Positions 17,416 through 25,838 of a stretch of 64,000 nucleotides of DNA are shown one piece after another. The DNA lies in assembly GCF_016807185.1 (NCBI RefSeq), contig NZ_JAEVYN010000001.1, forward strand, positions 620,001 through 684,000. The letters are read 5' to 3'. The notes beneath the pieces are model-generated. The model searched no databases. It saw only the letters and a program-made list of their open reading frames with translations, and had not been told where the DNA came from. Each line of letters begins with the position of its first letter. Position 1 is the stretch's first letter. This DNA is from Leptolyngbya sp. Cla-17. GTDB lineage: Bacteria > Cyanobacteriota > Cyanobacteriia > Leptolyngbyales > Leptolyngbyaceae. Position numbers and translations under genes: made by a program.

Positions 17416-19893
17416 ATGAGTGATACGGAAGAGCAGACGGGTGAATTGCAAGGGTTGAGCGATCGCGAAGTCATTGCTCGTCGTGCGGATGGCAAGGGCA
17501 ACAATATTCCCCGCAGTAGCAGCCGCCCTTACCGCCAAATTTTTAATGAGAACTTGTTCACCTTTATCAATGCGGCGTTTTTCACCATTAGTTTGGTGAT
17601 GTTTTTGCTGGGACGAGTTGGCGATGGCATCTTGGTCGCGGTGGTGATTTTTGGTGGCGTGCTGGTCAACATCGGTCAAGAAATTTGGGCGAAACGCAAA
17701 CTAGATGAAATTGCGCTATTGCACCGTCCAAAAGCGATCGTGATCCGCGAGGGCAAAGAACGAAGTGTTGATCCCAGTGAAATTGTGCTGGGTGATGTGC
17801 TGGTGTTGCTTCCGGGCGACCAAATTTTAGTGGATGGTGCCATCATCGGCAATGGGCGAATTGAGGTTGATGAATCGTTGCTCACTGGGGAGTCGGATTC
17901 TATTCCTAAAATGGTTGGCGTTCCGGTTTATTCTGGCAGTTTTTGCGTCAGCGGCACCGCTTGCTATCAAGCCGAAAAAGTCGGCACGGATACGGTGGCG
18001 CACAAGCTAATGACAGGCGCACGAGCGTTTCGTCAGGTGCTTACCCCGGTGCAACACGAGATTAATGTCGTCATTCGGGTGTTTTTGCTGATTGCCTGCT
18101 TTTTGTGGATTTTGGTAGGCATTAGTTTTTTAAGTCGCTCCTATTCGCTCAACGATGTGATTCAGCGAGCGGCAGTGATTGCAGGGCTGGTTCCGGCGGG
18201 GCTGTTGCTGGCAATTACTCTGGCGTATGGTCTGGGCGCAGTGCGAATGATTGGGGAAGATGTGTTGATCCAGCAGGCTAATGCCGTGGAATCGCTGAGC
18301 AATGTAGATATTTTGTGCCTGGATAAAACGGGCACTCTGACCACTAATCAAATTGAACTGCAAGAAATTTATCCGATTGGCGTTGATGAGGAGGAATTGC
18401 GATCGCTCCTGGGAATTTACGCCGCCAGCACTATTGCAGGCAACAAAACCAATGATGCGATCGCCAACACCTATCCCGGCGTTGTGATGGACGCGATCGC
18501 GGAAGTGCCCTTCTCGTCGGTTCGCAAATGGAGCGCTTTAGCCTTCGATGCTACTGCGACAGATGTCTCATATCTTGCACCCGGAACCTACGTTTTAGGT
18601 GCTCCAGAGTTCTTGATGTCACTGGCTGGCGTTAGCCCTGATGTTGCTGACTACATCGAAGATGGCATTCAACAAGGCTTACGGGTAGTGATGTTTGCCC
18701 ACAGTCCCGAAAAAATAGCACCAAAAGAAAACTCCACCCCGGAATTACCTTTGGATCTCAAGCCGTTGGGGCTTTTGCGATTTAGCGATCAACTGCGACC
18801 CGAAGCCAAGCAGACGTTGGATGGATTTGCGGAGGCTGGGATTGAGGTCAAAATTATTTCTGGAGATAACCCTAAAACGGTCGCGGCTTTAGCGAAACAA
18901 GCAGGGCTGGGAGAGGATATTGAGGTGGTTTCAGGGCAAGAGTTAGCACTGATGGATCAAGTGCAGTTCATCCAAACGGCATTGACGAGTACCGTGTTTG
19001 GGCGGATTACGCCAGATCAAAAAGCAGATTTAGTGCGGGGGTTGCGCCGCCGTGGAAAATACGTTGCCATGATTGGCGATGGGGTAAATGATGTGTTGGC
19101 GCTGAAGCAGGCAAATTTGGCGATCGCCATGGAAAGCGGCAGCAAAGCCACCCGCAGCGTCGCGGATATCGTCTTGCTGAAGGATTCTTTTGCCGCGTTG
19201 CCCCACACCTTTTTGGAAGGGCAGCGGATTCGCAACGGCATTCAAGATGTGATGAAGCTGTTTTTGGTCAGAACCTTTTGCGTCACACTGTTGGTGTTTG
19301 CCACGGCGATCGTGACCGATAGCTTTCCATTGCAAAACAAACAAAGCGCGATCGTTGCGCTGGTTGGAGTTGGCTTCCCAACCATGTTTATTCCCGTATG
19401 GGCAAAGGCAGGTGCCATTCCCCGTCGCAGCATGGTGCGAGGAATTCTACATTTCGTCATCCCCGCGACGCTGACTCTCACGCTAGTCGCGCTCTTCGTC
19501 TACCTGTTCTATCTCGTCGTTGCCATTCTCGATTTGCAACCCAATCTTGACTTATTGCAGGTCGATTACGCTACGCCACGCAGTGCCTTAGTCACCATTT
19601 TGATCATGGGTGAACTGCTGTTATTGCCATTCCTCAAACCGCCGACGCAGTTTTGGGTAGGCGGTGAACCCTTGAGCGGCGATTGGCGGTATACGATCGT
19701 TGCGATCGCGCTTCTCGGTATCTACTTCCTGATTTTGGCAGTGCCGCCCTTTCGCAATTTCTTTGAGCTACAGCCACTCAGCCTTTGGAGCTACCTGTTT
19801 CTGGCATTTGTGGCGTTTGAGTGGTGCCTAATTTTACGGGCAATATGGCGGAGTCGCTTCCTCGATCGCTTCCTTGGCATTGACTTGGGTTAA
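17416..19893 (+). CDS. P-type cation-transporting ATPase (CtpE-like)
   Basis: An 825-residue plasma-membrane ion pump. Motifs in order: actuator loop LLTGES (about 155-160), phosphorylation site DKTGTLT with Asp303, ISGDNPKTV, and hinge MIGDGVNDVLALKQANLAIA. There are about ten membrane helices. No heavy-metal CxxC domain is present, and the M4 motif reads VPAGL (260-263) where calcium and many other pumps have PEGL. The overall pattern is nearest to the CtpE-like HAD-IC ATPases, some of which transport calcium. The ion is not determined by sequence. The gene appears monocistronic. Confidence 0.9.
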   Translation: MSDTEEQTGELQGLSDREVIARRADGKGNNIPRSSSRPYRQIFNENLFTFINAAFFTISLVMFLLGRVGDGILVAVVIFGGVLVNIGQEIWAKRKLDEIALLHRPKAIVIREGKERSVDPSEIVLGDVLVLLPGDQILVDGAIIGNGRIEVDESLLTGESDSIPKMVGVPVYSGSFCVSGTACYQAEKVGTDTVAHKLMTGARAFRQVLTPVQHEINVVIRVFLLIACFLWILVGISFLSRSYSLNDVIQRAAVIAGLVPAGLLLAITLAYGLGAVRMIGEDVLIQQANAVESLSNVDILCLDKTGTLTTNQIELQEIYPIGVDEEELRSLLGIYAASTIAGNKTNDAIANTYPGVVMDAIAEVPFSSVRKWSALAFDATATDVSYLAPGTYVLGAPEFLMSLAGVSPDVADYIEDGIQQGLRVVMFAHSPEKIAPKENSTPELPLDLKPLGLLRFSDQLRPEAKQTLDGFAEAGIEVKIISGDNPKTVAALAKQAGLGEDIEVVSGQELALMDQVQFIQTALTSTVFGRITPDQKADLVRGLRRRGKYVAMIGDGVNDVLALKQANLAIAMESGSKATRSVADIVLLKDSFAALPHTFLEGQRIRNGIQDVMKLFLVRTFCVTLLVFATAIVTDSFPLQNKQSAIVALVGVGFPTMFIPVWAKAGAIPRRSMVRGILHFVIPATLTLTLVALFVYLFYLVVAILDLQPNLDLLQVDYATPRSALVTILIMGELLLLPFLKPPTQFWVGGEPLSGDWRYTIVAIALLGIYFLILAVPPFRNFFELQPLSLWSYLFLAFVAFEWCLILRAIWRSRFLDRFLGIDLG

Positions 19894-20059
19894 TCGGCGA
19901 TCGACAACCTTAAAAATATGCTGCATCAGAGTGATACCAATGCCATCAGCCCTGGAACAATCTGATCAAGGCAATGTCGCCCTTTTGAAGGGTGGGTTGC
20001 TTCGTTAATTACGGCGATCAAGCAAATTAATCAACAATCCTTATTTGGGGTACGACAGG

Positions 20060-20205
20060 CTATTCCGTTTCACCATTAACATAGGCATTGATTAGGTTAG
20101 CCTCGCGTAGGTTGACACCACTCAGGTTGACAATGGTTCAGTTTGGTATCGCTTCTTTCGGCATCATTCAGTTCTGCATATAGTTTGACGTTGCTTAAAT
20201 CACTT
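20060..20205 (-). pseudogene. Decayed pentapeptide-repeat gene
   Basis: Reading the minus strand, SDLSNVKLYAELNDAERSDT from about 20205 is in one frame and TIVNLSGVNLREANLINAY, ending at a TAG at 20060-20062, is in another. Both have the spacing of pentapeptide repeats, and the switch near 20130 indicates a frameshift. No start codon or upstream part survives. It fills part of the gap between the ATPase gene and the next coding region. Confidence 0.55.
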
Positions 20206-20246
20206 GGATTAGCCACTGTCAATTTCTATTAATAGTGGCTAATCCA
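20205..20246. repeat. 13-bp inverted repeat
   Basis: TGGATTAGCCACT at 20205-20217 and its exact complement at 20234-20246 enclose a 16-nt loop. It lies at the upstream edge of the decayed pentapeptide gene and 35 bp past the stop of the 293-residue protein gene. It could end transcription of that gene, although no T-run follows. Confidence 0.6.
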
Positions 20247-20280
20247 TTTAAAGCGTGACGAACTTGAACCATAAGCAGAT

Positions 20281-21162
20281 CTAGTGGAGAGTCGATTGAA
20301 TCGCTTGCATCCGTCGCTGCTGGTCGTCTCGTAATGCTATTGGGTCATTGGCAAATCCGGCAGCTTCCACTTCGCCTGTGTTGGGATTGACATAGCTGCT
20401 GATACGGGCACACAATACTGCCGCAAATTCTTGATCTTCCACTTGCTGGCATTGCTTCAAATTTTCAACAAAGTCTGCACCAGCTTGAGGAGATTGATTC
20501 CATAGGTCTGCACCTTGCACCAAAACATCCATGTTTAGCGGAACACCCATATTCTCAGCATCTTGAAGTAAATGGGGAATTGCATCTTGGCGCATACGAT
20601 TAAGCCCCTGTTGTTCGGCATCAGCGACGGAAGTAGCTCCAAGTTGCCAGCTAAATGTGCCTTGATTTTTGGCATGGTTACCTGGATCGATGTGCTGCTG
20701 CCAAAGTGATGTTTTCCCCCCATCGCGTGTCCGAGTGCCCTCAGCCACTCCAATCGCGATCGCTCCTATACTGTCAGGCGTAGCAAACAACTGCTCAGCC
20801 ACCGTCGTTTGCTCAGCTACCGTCATTGACGGGGCAGGTGCGGATGAGACAGAAGATTGACGGGTTGCGTCGGGTCGAAAACTCACCTGAGACGGGGCAA
20901 TGGCAAAGCCACTAGAAATCATCAACGAAGCCAGGGAAAATCCTGTTAATGCCTTTTCAATCCAACTGTGGCTGACAACTTGATAGGAGCGTGGACAAAG
21001 ATCGCGGGATTTTTGGCTGAGAGGGCGACCTCGTTGCTGCTGCCGAAGAGACTGGGGTGAGTGAACAGATAGCCCTCGCTGTCTCCTCAGTTCCGATAAA
21101 GGCAGTTGAGATAAAGGATATTGACGATGATTTAAGCGGCGCGAGTCAGTTGAGTTATTCAT
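20281..21162 (-). CDS. Hypothetical membrane-anchored exported protein
   Basis: A 293-residue protein. The first 65 residues are rich in Arg, Gln and Ser (QLPLSELRRQRGLSVHSPQS); a hydrophobic segment (ALTGFSLASLMISSGFAIA, about 71-90) would anchor it with the C-terminus outside. The outer domain has IGAIAIGVAEGTRTRDGG, HIDPGNHAKNQGTFSWQLG and later QCQQVEDQEFAAVLCARISS with two cysteines that may pair. The GVAEGTR and HIDPGN motifs recur in cyanobacterial proteins of unknown role and vaguely recall wall-degrading enzymes, but I cannot name a catalytic family. It is the gene just downstream of the candidate defence locus, same strand, 383 bp away. Confidence 0.65.
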   Translation of the reverse strand: MNNSTDSRRLNHRQYPLSQLPLSELRRQRGLSVHSPQSLRQQQRGRPLSQKSRDLCPRSYQVVSHSWIEKALTGFSLASLMISSGFAIAPSQVSFRPDATRQSSVSSAPAPSMTVAEQTTVAEQLFATPDSIGAIAIGVAEGTRTRDGGKTSLWQQHIDPGNHAKNQGTFSWQLGATSVADAEQQGLNRMRQDAIPHLLQDAENMGVPLNMDVLVQGADLWNQSPQAGADFVENLKQCQQVEDQEFAAVLCARISSYVNPNTGEVEAAGFANDPIALRDDQQRRMQAIQSTLH

Positions 21163-21545
21163 ACGTGATTAGCGGTTCCATCCAGGATGGAAGGGAAGAT
21201 ACAGAGCGCTACATCTATGCCTTTTATCCCCTTGCCCTAGTGGGCAACCCGCCATAACGACCTCCATGAATTGCAAAATTTTCGTTTCTGGACGCTAAAG
21301 CTAGATGGATGATAACTCAAACATCAACTAGTTGGATCTATGCATTAAGACAGATTATGGTTCGAGGTTGCAGTAAAAAACTTTGGGTTGGTAGTGGAGC
21401 ATCAAAAGCAACTGAAAGAATTGCTTGGGTTGAGCAACACACTCAGGCGCGATCGCATTGTCATCAGCTAAATAGTCTTTCCTGAAGTGGGGATAACTCC
21501 AAAGTCCTCTCACTCAACTCATTCAGGAGATCGCCCCTTCCTCCT
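21163..21545. other. Non-coding gap with a possible gene remnant
   Basis: No complete gene. On the plus strand, about 21355-21471, a stretch reads WFEVAVKNFGLVVEHQKQLK and continues to RRDRIVIS followed by a stop. It is protein-like but has no start codon and no recognised family. It ends close to a GCGATCGC octamer at 21449. Confidence 0.35.
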
Positions 21546-23054
21546 TCAATCCACTACCAAATCACGCAAAAAGTAGAAGCGATCGGTCTGTAAACTGGTT
21601 CCTTGAACCCTGCCCAAATACCCTGCTAAAGGTGAAGAAAGTTCTATCAAAAACTCATGAACAGTTTGATTATCTAAACTACTTCCATCAAGCCTTGAAA
21701 AAGCAGCATTATATTGAGCGCGGATCTCTACGACCTCAAACTGCGTTCTATGTGGTTCAATCTCAATAAGTTGCTTAACAGCCTTAACAATATGAGCGCG
21801 TACTTTAATTCCGTTCCAAGCTTGATCAATATAGCCATTCACTTTCACATCAGCATCTTCACCAAATGGCGCTGATTCTAAACAAGGCTTTAGCTCCATT
21901 AAGTTGATAGAGCCTTGATGTTTTGCCTTTAGTTCAACTAACCTTTGCAAGGTTTCAGGACGAAGGACATTCATTTTATTTCCCACAGAAGTTTGTTTCG
22001 CATGAGTGTTCAGCGCCCCAGCAGCCATGATTATTTTGATACATTTGTCATAGTTCTCAAGATGCTTCAAGCCCAATTTAACTAATTGTGCTGGTGTGCT
22101 ATCAGGTACGGATTCTGTTTTTGTTGCCTTACATTCACCTACTATCGGGTAAGGCTCTTCACAGTAGAAATCTAATCCTCCTGCTCCTCCACAACCGCTA
22201 GGATCAAGGCTTGCTTGAGGATTAGCATTAGAGTTCTTGAAGCCTAATTTTACGAGGCTTTTACGTACTAGCTTCTCAAACAGATCTCCATCGCTTGAGT
22301 TGCCTACCTTTGCGATCGATGTAATCCATGTCATATCAGAATCAGGCTGAATCTTCTTCGAGTCATTAGCCCAACCTAAGAATACTCGAACTTCTTTTTC
22401 TAAACATTTGGCTGCTGGGTTAATGCTGGCAAATTGAGAAACTATACCTTGCAACTCTTCTAATTCTGGATTGAGCGATGGACGTAGTTCCTCTAGCTGC
22501 TTCATCCGCTGATTAAAAACAGAGCCATTGAGAACAGGCAAAATTTGAATGATTTTGAGCGGGCTATCAAACTGTTTATCTAAAGCAGTCAAACCCACAA
22601 ACTTACCAAACTTATCTGGAGTGATAACGTTGTCAGTTAATTTAATGCAATCCGGTACTCGATGAACTCTTAAAAAAGCTAGAAAAACTCGCTGTCTTTG
22701 CTTTAGAGCTTGCTTCAGTGCATCTTTTGTCCAGATAGATAAACTCGATAGAGCTTCTAACTGCTCCGCTTCGTGCAAAACCTTGAAGCCTTCACATTTT
22801 GCCCAAGCCTCAATTTCTACAGTTTCAGATTGCTGTTGGAAAGTCGCGGTTCTAGCCAATGGCAAAATGTGCGAACGATACTGCTGCTCGATTGGCAAAG
22901 CATCGCCATTTTGAGCACAAGGATAGAGCAAGAATGTCCATCCTTTTTGTACAGGGACGTTAGGAATTACTGCGATAAGCTGCCCGTGCAACAAAGCTGC
23001 AATGTCAGGAGCCGGAAGACACAAAGCCCTATCTAGATAAACTGCATCAGTCAT
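21546..23054 (-). CDS. DUF1802 protein with a PD-(D/E)xK nuclease-like domain
   Basis: A 502-residue protein. The N-terminal part (about 1-170) is DUF1802: RALCLPAPDIAALLHGQLIA, EQQYRSHILPLA, EAWAKCE, LSSLSIWTKDAL, FLAFLRVHRVPD. Residues about 255-350 carry a restriction-type nuclease signature: FEKLV (Glu260), GGLDF (Asp295), GECKA (Glu307 and Lys309) and PAQLVKLGLKHLE (Gln323). The C-terminal 150 residues are unrecognised. The catalytic residues look intact. It overlaps the stop of the ATPase gene by 8 bp, so the two proteins are made together. Known ATPase-nuclease pairs act on foreign DNA, which is the inferred role here; target and trigger are unknown. Confidence 0.82.
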   Translation of the reverse strand: MTDAVYLDRALCLPAPDIAALLHGQLIAVIPNVPVQKGWTFLLYPCAQNGDALPIEQQYRSHILPLARTATFQQQSETVEIEAWAKCEGFKVLHEAEQLEALSSLSIWTKDALKQALKQRQRVFLAFLRVHRVPDCIKLTDNVITPDKFGKFVGLTALDKQFDSPLKIIQILPVLNGSVFNQRMKQLEELRPSLNPELEELQGIVSQFASINPAAKCLEKEVRVFLGWANDSKKIQPDSDMTWITSIAKVGNSSDGDLFEKLVRKSLVKLGFKNSNANPQASLDPSGCGGAGGLDFYCEEPYPIVGECKATKTESVPDSTPAQLVKLGLKHLENYDKCIKIIMAAGALNTHAKQTSVGNKMNVLRPETLQRLVELKAKHQGSINLMELKPCLESAPFGEDADVKVNGYIDQAWNGIKVRAHIVKAVKQLIEIEPHRTQFEVVEIRAQYNAAFSRLDGSSLDNQTVHEFLIELSSPLAGYLGRVQGTSLQTDRFYFLRDLVVD

Positions 23055-24954
23055 GGATCTGTAACTCTTCTAAATCTTCTGATTCAGCAATATCTGAGTC
23101 ACTATCATTATCATCATCTAGTAAGGTTTCTGGTTCGCCCTTAATATCATTAGGAATCTGATATGACGGATCACTCAAAATCTCTTTGATCAAAGGATTA
23201 TGATTGCCTAACCAGTACTTCTCTCCTTTGTCAGTAATAAAATTCAAGATTTCCTCTTCCGTAACTTTATACTCTGACTCACGTTTTTGATAGACAGATC
23301 GAATAGCTATTAAAGGCTTAATCTCTGTCCCTTTTAGCTTAATGAATTCACCTCCTCCATTAATTAGAGGTGCAATGTATGTTTTTTGAAAATAATTGTT
23401 GATTAGTTTCTCGCCGGATCGAACGAGGCAACCACGAGACAGCCCAAAGCGTTCTCTATCTAGAAGCCTCTTGAATCCTGCTCCAAGCCCTTTTCCACCG
23501 TCATATTGCAAAACAGCAACACCAATCTTCACTGCTTTTCCGTTCTCTTTACCAATAATCTTAAAATTGAGATAGTCGTCTCTGTTCCCTTTTTTCCCTA
23601 CACCGACAGTTACATCTTTAATTGTTACCTGCTCCACTGTGTGATTAATCAATTGTTGAAAACTGTAGAACAAAGCATCAGCCAAGAAATAGTTATCATC
23701 TAAGCGGCTTTTGATGTCTTCACTTAGTTCGCTAGTGAATGCTAGCTCAACTGGACTAGTTTCATCCTGAGATAGACCAACTAGCGGAATATCGGGCTTA
23801 CAATGTTCTCGGCACCATTGGAGAACCTCTCGAACAGTTGGCTTTTCTCGTCCAATTTCTCTAAGTTGTCCTGCTTCAAATGGATAAATAGGATGAGGAG
23901 GAATTAGCTCTCTGATTGCGTAATATTCTTTAAGAAAGAAAGCAACAACTTCAATAGTCGTGTCGCTATCTAGATACTTTAGATCTAAAGGAGAACAGTA
24001 GGTAGTCATTTTTTGAGCAATGCTTGCAGGGAGTTCTCCCTTAATCTTTTCAGTCCAAATTCCTGGCATCATTACACTTAAAATGACACCGCGCTGAAGA
24101 TTCTCAAAAAGTTCTTTGACTAAATTAGCTACAACCTGTGACTTGTACAGACCTGCATCGTTTACATCCGAAAGATCAAGGTCATCAAAACAAATAACTA
24201 GCTCATAATACTCACTGATTTGAGCAAGAATTTTGAGTACTGTATCAAAAGATTGACTTTGACTCGGTAATCTCAGTTCGTTTGCTTTGTACTGAGCAAG
24301 TTCTTTCCCCGCCAACCAATTGGATGCAAAAGAAGCTTCATTTTCTGAGAGTGTCCAGAAGATAGCTCGAATAACATCAGGATCTTGAGCAGATTTGTTT
24401 TTGCAAAATACTTTGGTCAGTTTGCTAACCCAATTTGTAACCTGCTGCTCATTGCTACCCTCAATTTTCTTGACTAGGTTCTTAGGTTCCCAAGCCTGCG
24501 TGTTAGGATTTGTTGCTTTCAAGACATCGTTAGCCATTGCAGTAGCAAGTTCTTGCCACTGTTTTACTCCTTGGCTACCAATGTTGCTGAAACTCTCTGC
24601 TATGAGTTGTTGAAACCCTTGTTTTGGTTGATTGAGATTATCAAACTTGTTGGCAAGAATAAAGAGCGCACCACCTTGAGCTTGAAGACGGTGGCGAATG
24701 CGACTAACAATGTGAGTCTTGCCAGTACCATTCTGGGCTGTAATCAAGATTGAGGCTGTTTGATAGCGACCTTCACGAATTTCACTTAGGGCTTGGAAGA
24801 CTGCATCAGATGCATGAGTATTCAGGCTTTCAACATCAGGAAAACTTTTACCCCAAATGTTGTTTGCGTTGACGAAAGGAGGCTGAGAAAAAGGGTTGTG
24901 GCTGAGTAAGGCAGCGTTAACTTCTTCAATTGGCGAAGTGATTGTATTAATCAT
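23047..24954 (-). CDS. P-loop ATPase of the candidate three-gene system
   Basis: A 635-residue protein from the ATG at 24954; a TTG at 25002 is an alternative without a ribosome binding site. Walker A is AQNGTGKT (Lys79) and Walker B is LVICFDDLD (Asp257, Asp258). The region between them and the segment VILSVMMPGIWTEKI resemble ORC/STAND-like AAA ATPases. The C-terminal part from about 415 has alternating strands (YLNFKII, AVKIGVAVLQY) and RFGLSRGCLVRSG and may be a nuclease-like or DNA-contact fold, which is inference only; the last 25 residues are very acidic (DDDNDSDSDIAESEDLEEL). It is placed between a winged-helix protein gene and a nuclease gene. I do not recognise a named family. Confidence 0.82.
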   Translation of the reverse strand: MINTITSPIEEVNAALLSHNPFSQPPFVNANNIWGKSFPDVESLNTHASDAVFQALSEIREGRYQTASILITAQNGTGKTHIVSRIRHRLQAQGGALFILANKFDNLNQPKQGFQQLIAESFSNIGSQGVKQWQELATAMANDVLKATNPNTQAWEPKNLVKKIEGSNEQQVTNWVSKLTKVFCKNKSAQDPDVIRAIFWTLSENEASFASNWLAGKELAQYKANELRLPSQSQSFDTVLKILAQISEYYELVICFDDLDLSDVNDAGLYKSQVVANLVKELFENLQRGVILSVMMPGIWTEKIKGELPASIAQKMTTYCSPLDLKYLDSDTTIEVVAFFLKEYYAIRELIPPHPIYPFEAGQLREIGREKPTVREVLQWCREHCKPDIPLVGLSQDETSPVELAFTSELSEDIKSRLDDNYFLADALFYSFQQLINHTVEQVTIKDVTVGVGKKGNRDDYLNFKIIGKENGKAVKIGVAVLQYDGGKGLGAGFKRLLDRERFGLSRGCLVRSGEKLINNYFQKTYIAPLINGGGEFIKLKGTEIKPLIAIRSVYQKRESEYKVTEEEILNFITDKGEKYWLGNHNPLIKEILSDPSYQIPNDIKGEPETLLDDDNDSDSDIAESEDLEELQIHD

Positions 24955-25022
24955 ATTTCTTGGGTGAGGGACGAAGCAAAATTTCTGAGTAAACCGGGCC
25001 AATGATGTTGGTTGATATTGTG

Positions 25023-25739
25023 CTAAAGCTTTTTGGCGTAGTAGCGTATGCCACCTAACGTAGTTTTGATAGAATCTTCAGCCTTATCAGGTGTGAGTTC
25101 TGGCATTTCTCCACCAATGAGTTGCCAAAGGTCTTTAGTTTGCATCTCAAGTACCCATTCATCAAAGTGGGGGCGAGAAACCCGATCGCCAATTTCGCGG
25201 CGGATACGATAAATCGGGACTAGATTATCTAGGTTGTAGTCATGGTTGAGGCGATCGTAAACTTCAAGTGCAATTGACTTAAACTCTTCGTAGGATGCGA
25301 TCGCAGCTTTTGAAGCTTTACCATTGGTGGGCGCGATCGCTGTTACAGTCTCCATTTGCTGAAGCCATTTCAACAAACCTCTCGCAAGCCAAGCTCCGGT
25401 TGTCGCACCACTGAGGGCAAAATCAACCGTTTTAAGTTCCTCAGCCAGTCTCTCTACACCTTTTGCTTCCAGAGATACTAGCGAGTATGACTTTTGCTTT
25501 TCGACCTTAATCGCACCGTCGTCCACTAACTGGTTGAAGACTTTTGCAGATCTCTTAGCGCGATCGGGTAATTCTCCCTTTTTGAGCGCTTTTGTGTCTG
25601 CTCCCAACTCCCACAGCGCTAGCAGCAGACGAGTTGTTTCCTGAGCCTTCGGTGGAGACTTCTTTTCTTCAATAGAAGGTTGAGATGGCATAAAGGTTGA
25701 TCCTGCATCTGCTAGGTTAAATGGCTTACGCCTTCCCAT
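25023..25739 (-). CDS. Winged-helix-like protein of the candidate three-gene system
   Basis: A 238-residue basic protein. Residues about 30-105 read as a winged helix (TTRLLLALWELGADTKALKK, KVFNQLVDDGAIKVEKQKSY). The C-terminal part, NLVPIYRIRREIGDRVSRPH followed by FDEWVLEMQTKDLWQL, looks like a second wHTH-type module, seen in other ATPase-associated bacterial proteins. An acidic end with a GGIRYYAKK tail closes it. It precedes the ATPase gene by 68 bp on the same strand and would supply DNA binding or regulation. This gene still contains GCGATCGC twice, unlike the two that follow. Function is inferred from context. Confidence 0.75.
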   Translation of the reverse strand: MGRRKPFNLADAGSTFMPSQPSIEEKKSPPKAQETTRLLLALWELGADTKALKKGELPDRAKRSAKVFNQLVDDGAIKVEKQKSYSLVSLEAKGVERLAEELKTVDFALSGATTGAWLARGLLKWLQQMETVTAIAPTNGKASKAAIASYEEFKSIALEVYDRLNHDYNLDNLVPIYRIRREIGDRVSRPHFDEWVLEMQTKDLWQLIGGEMPELTPDKAEDSIKTTLGGIRYYAKKL

Positions 25740-25838
25740 AGTTCCCTGCTCAATCAGTAAGATCCCGATCGCACGCCATAAGCTTCATGAACTTATTACA
25801 CTAGTTGACATCAAAATTTGCCGAGAAGCACTTCGCGC

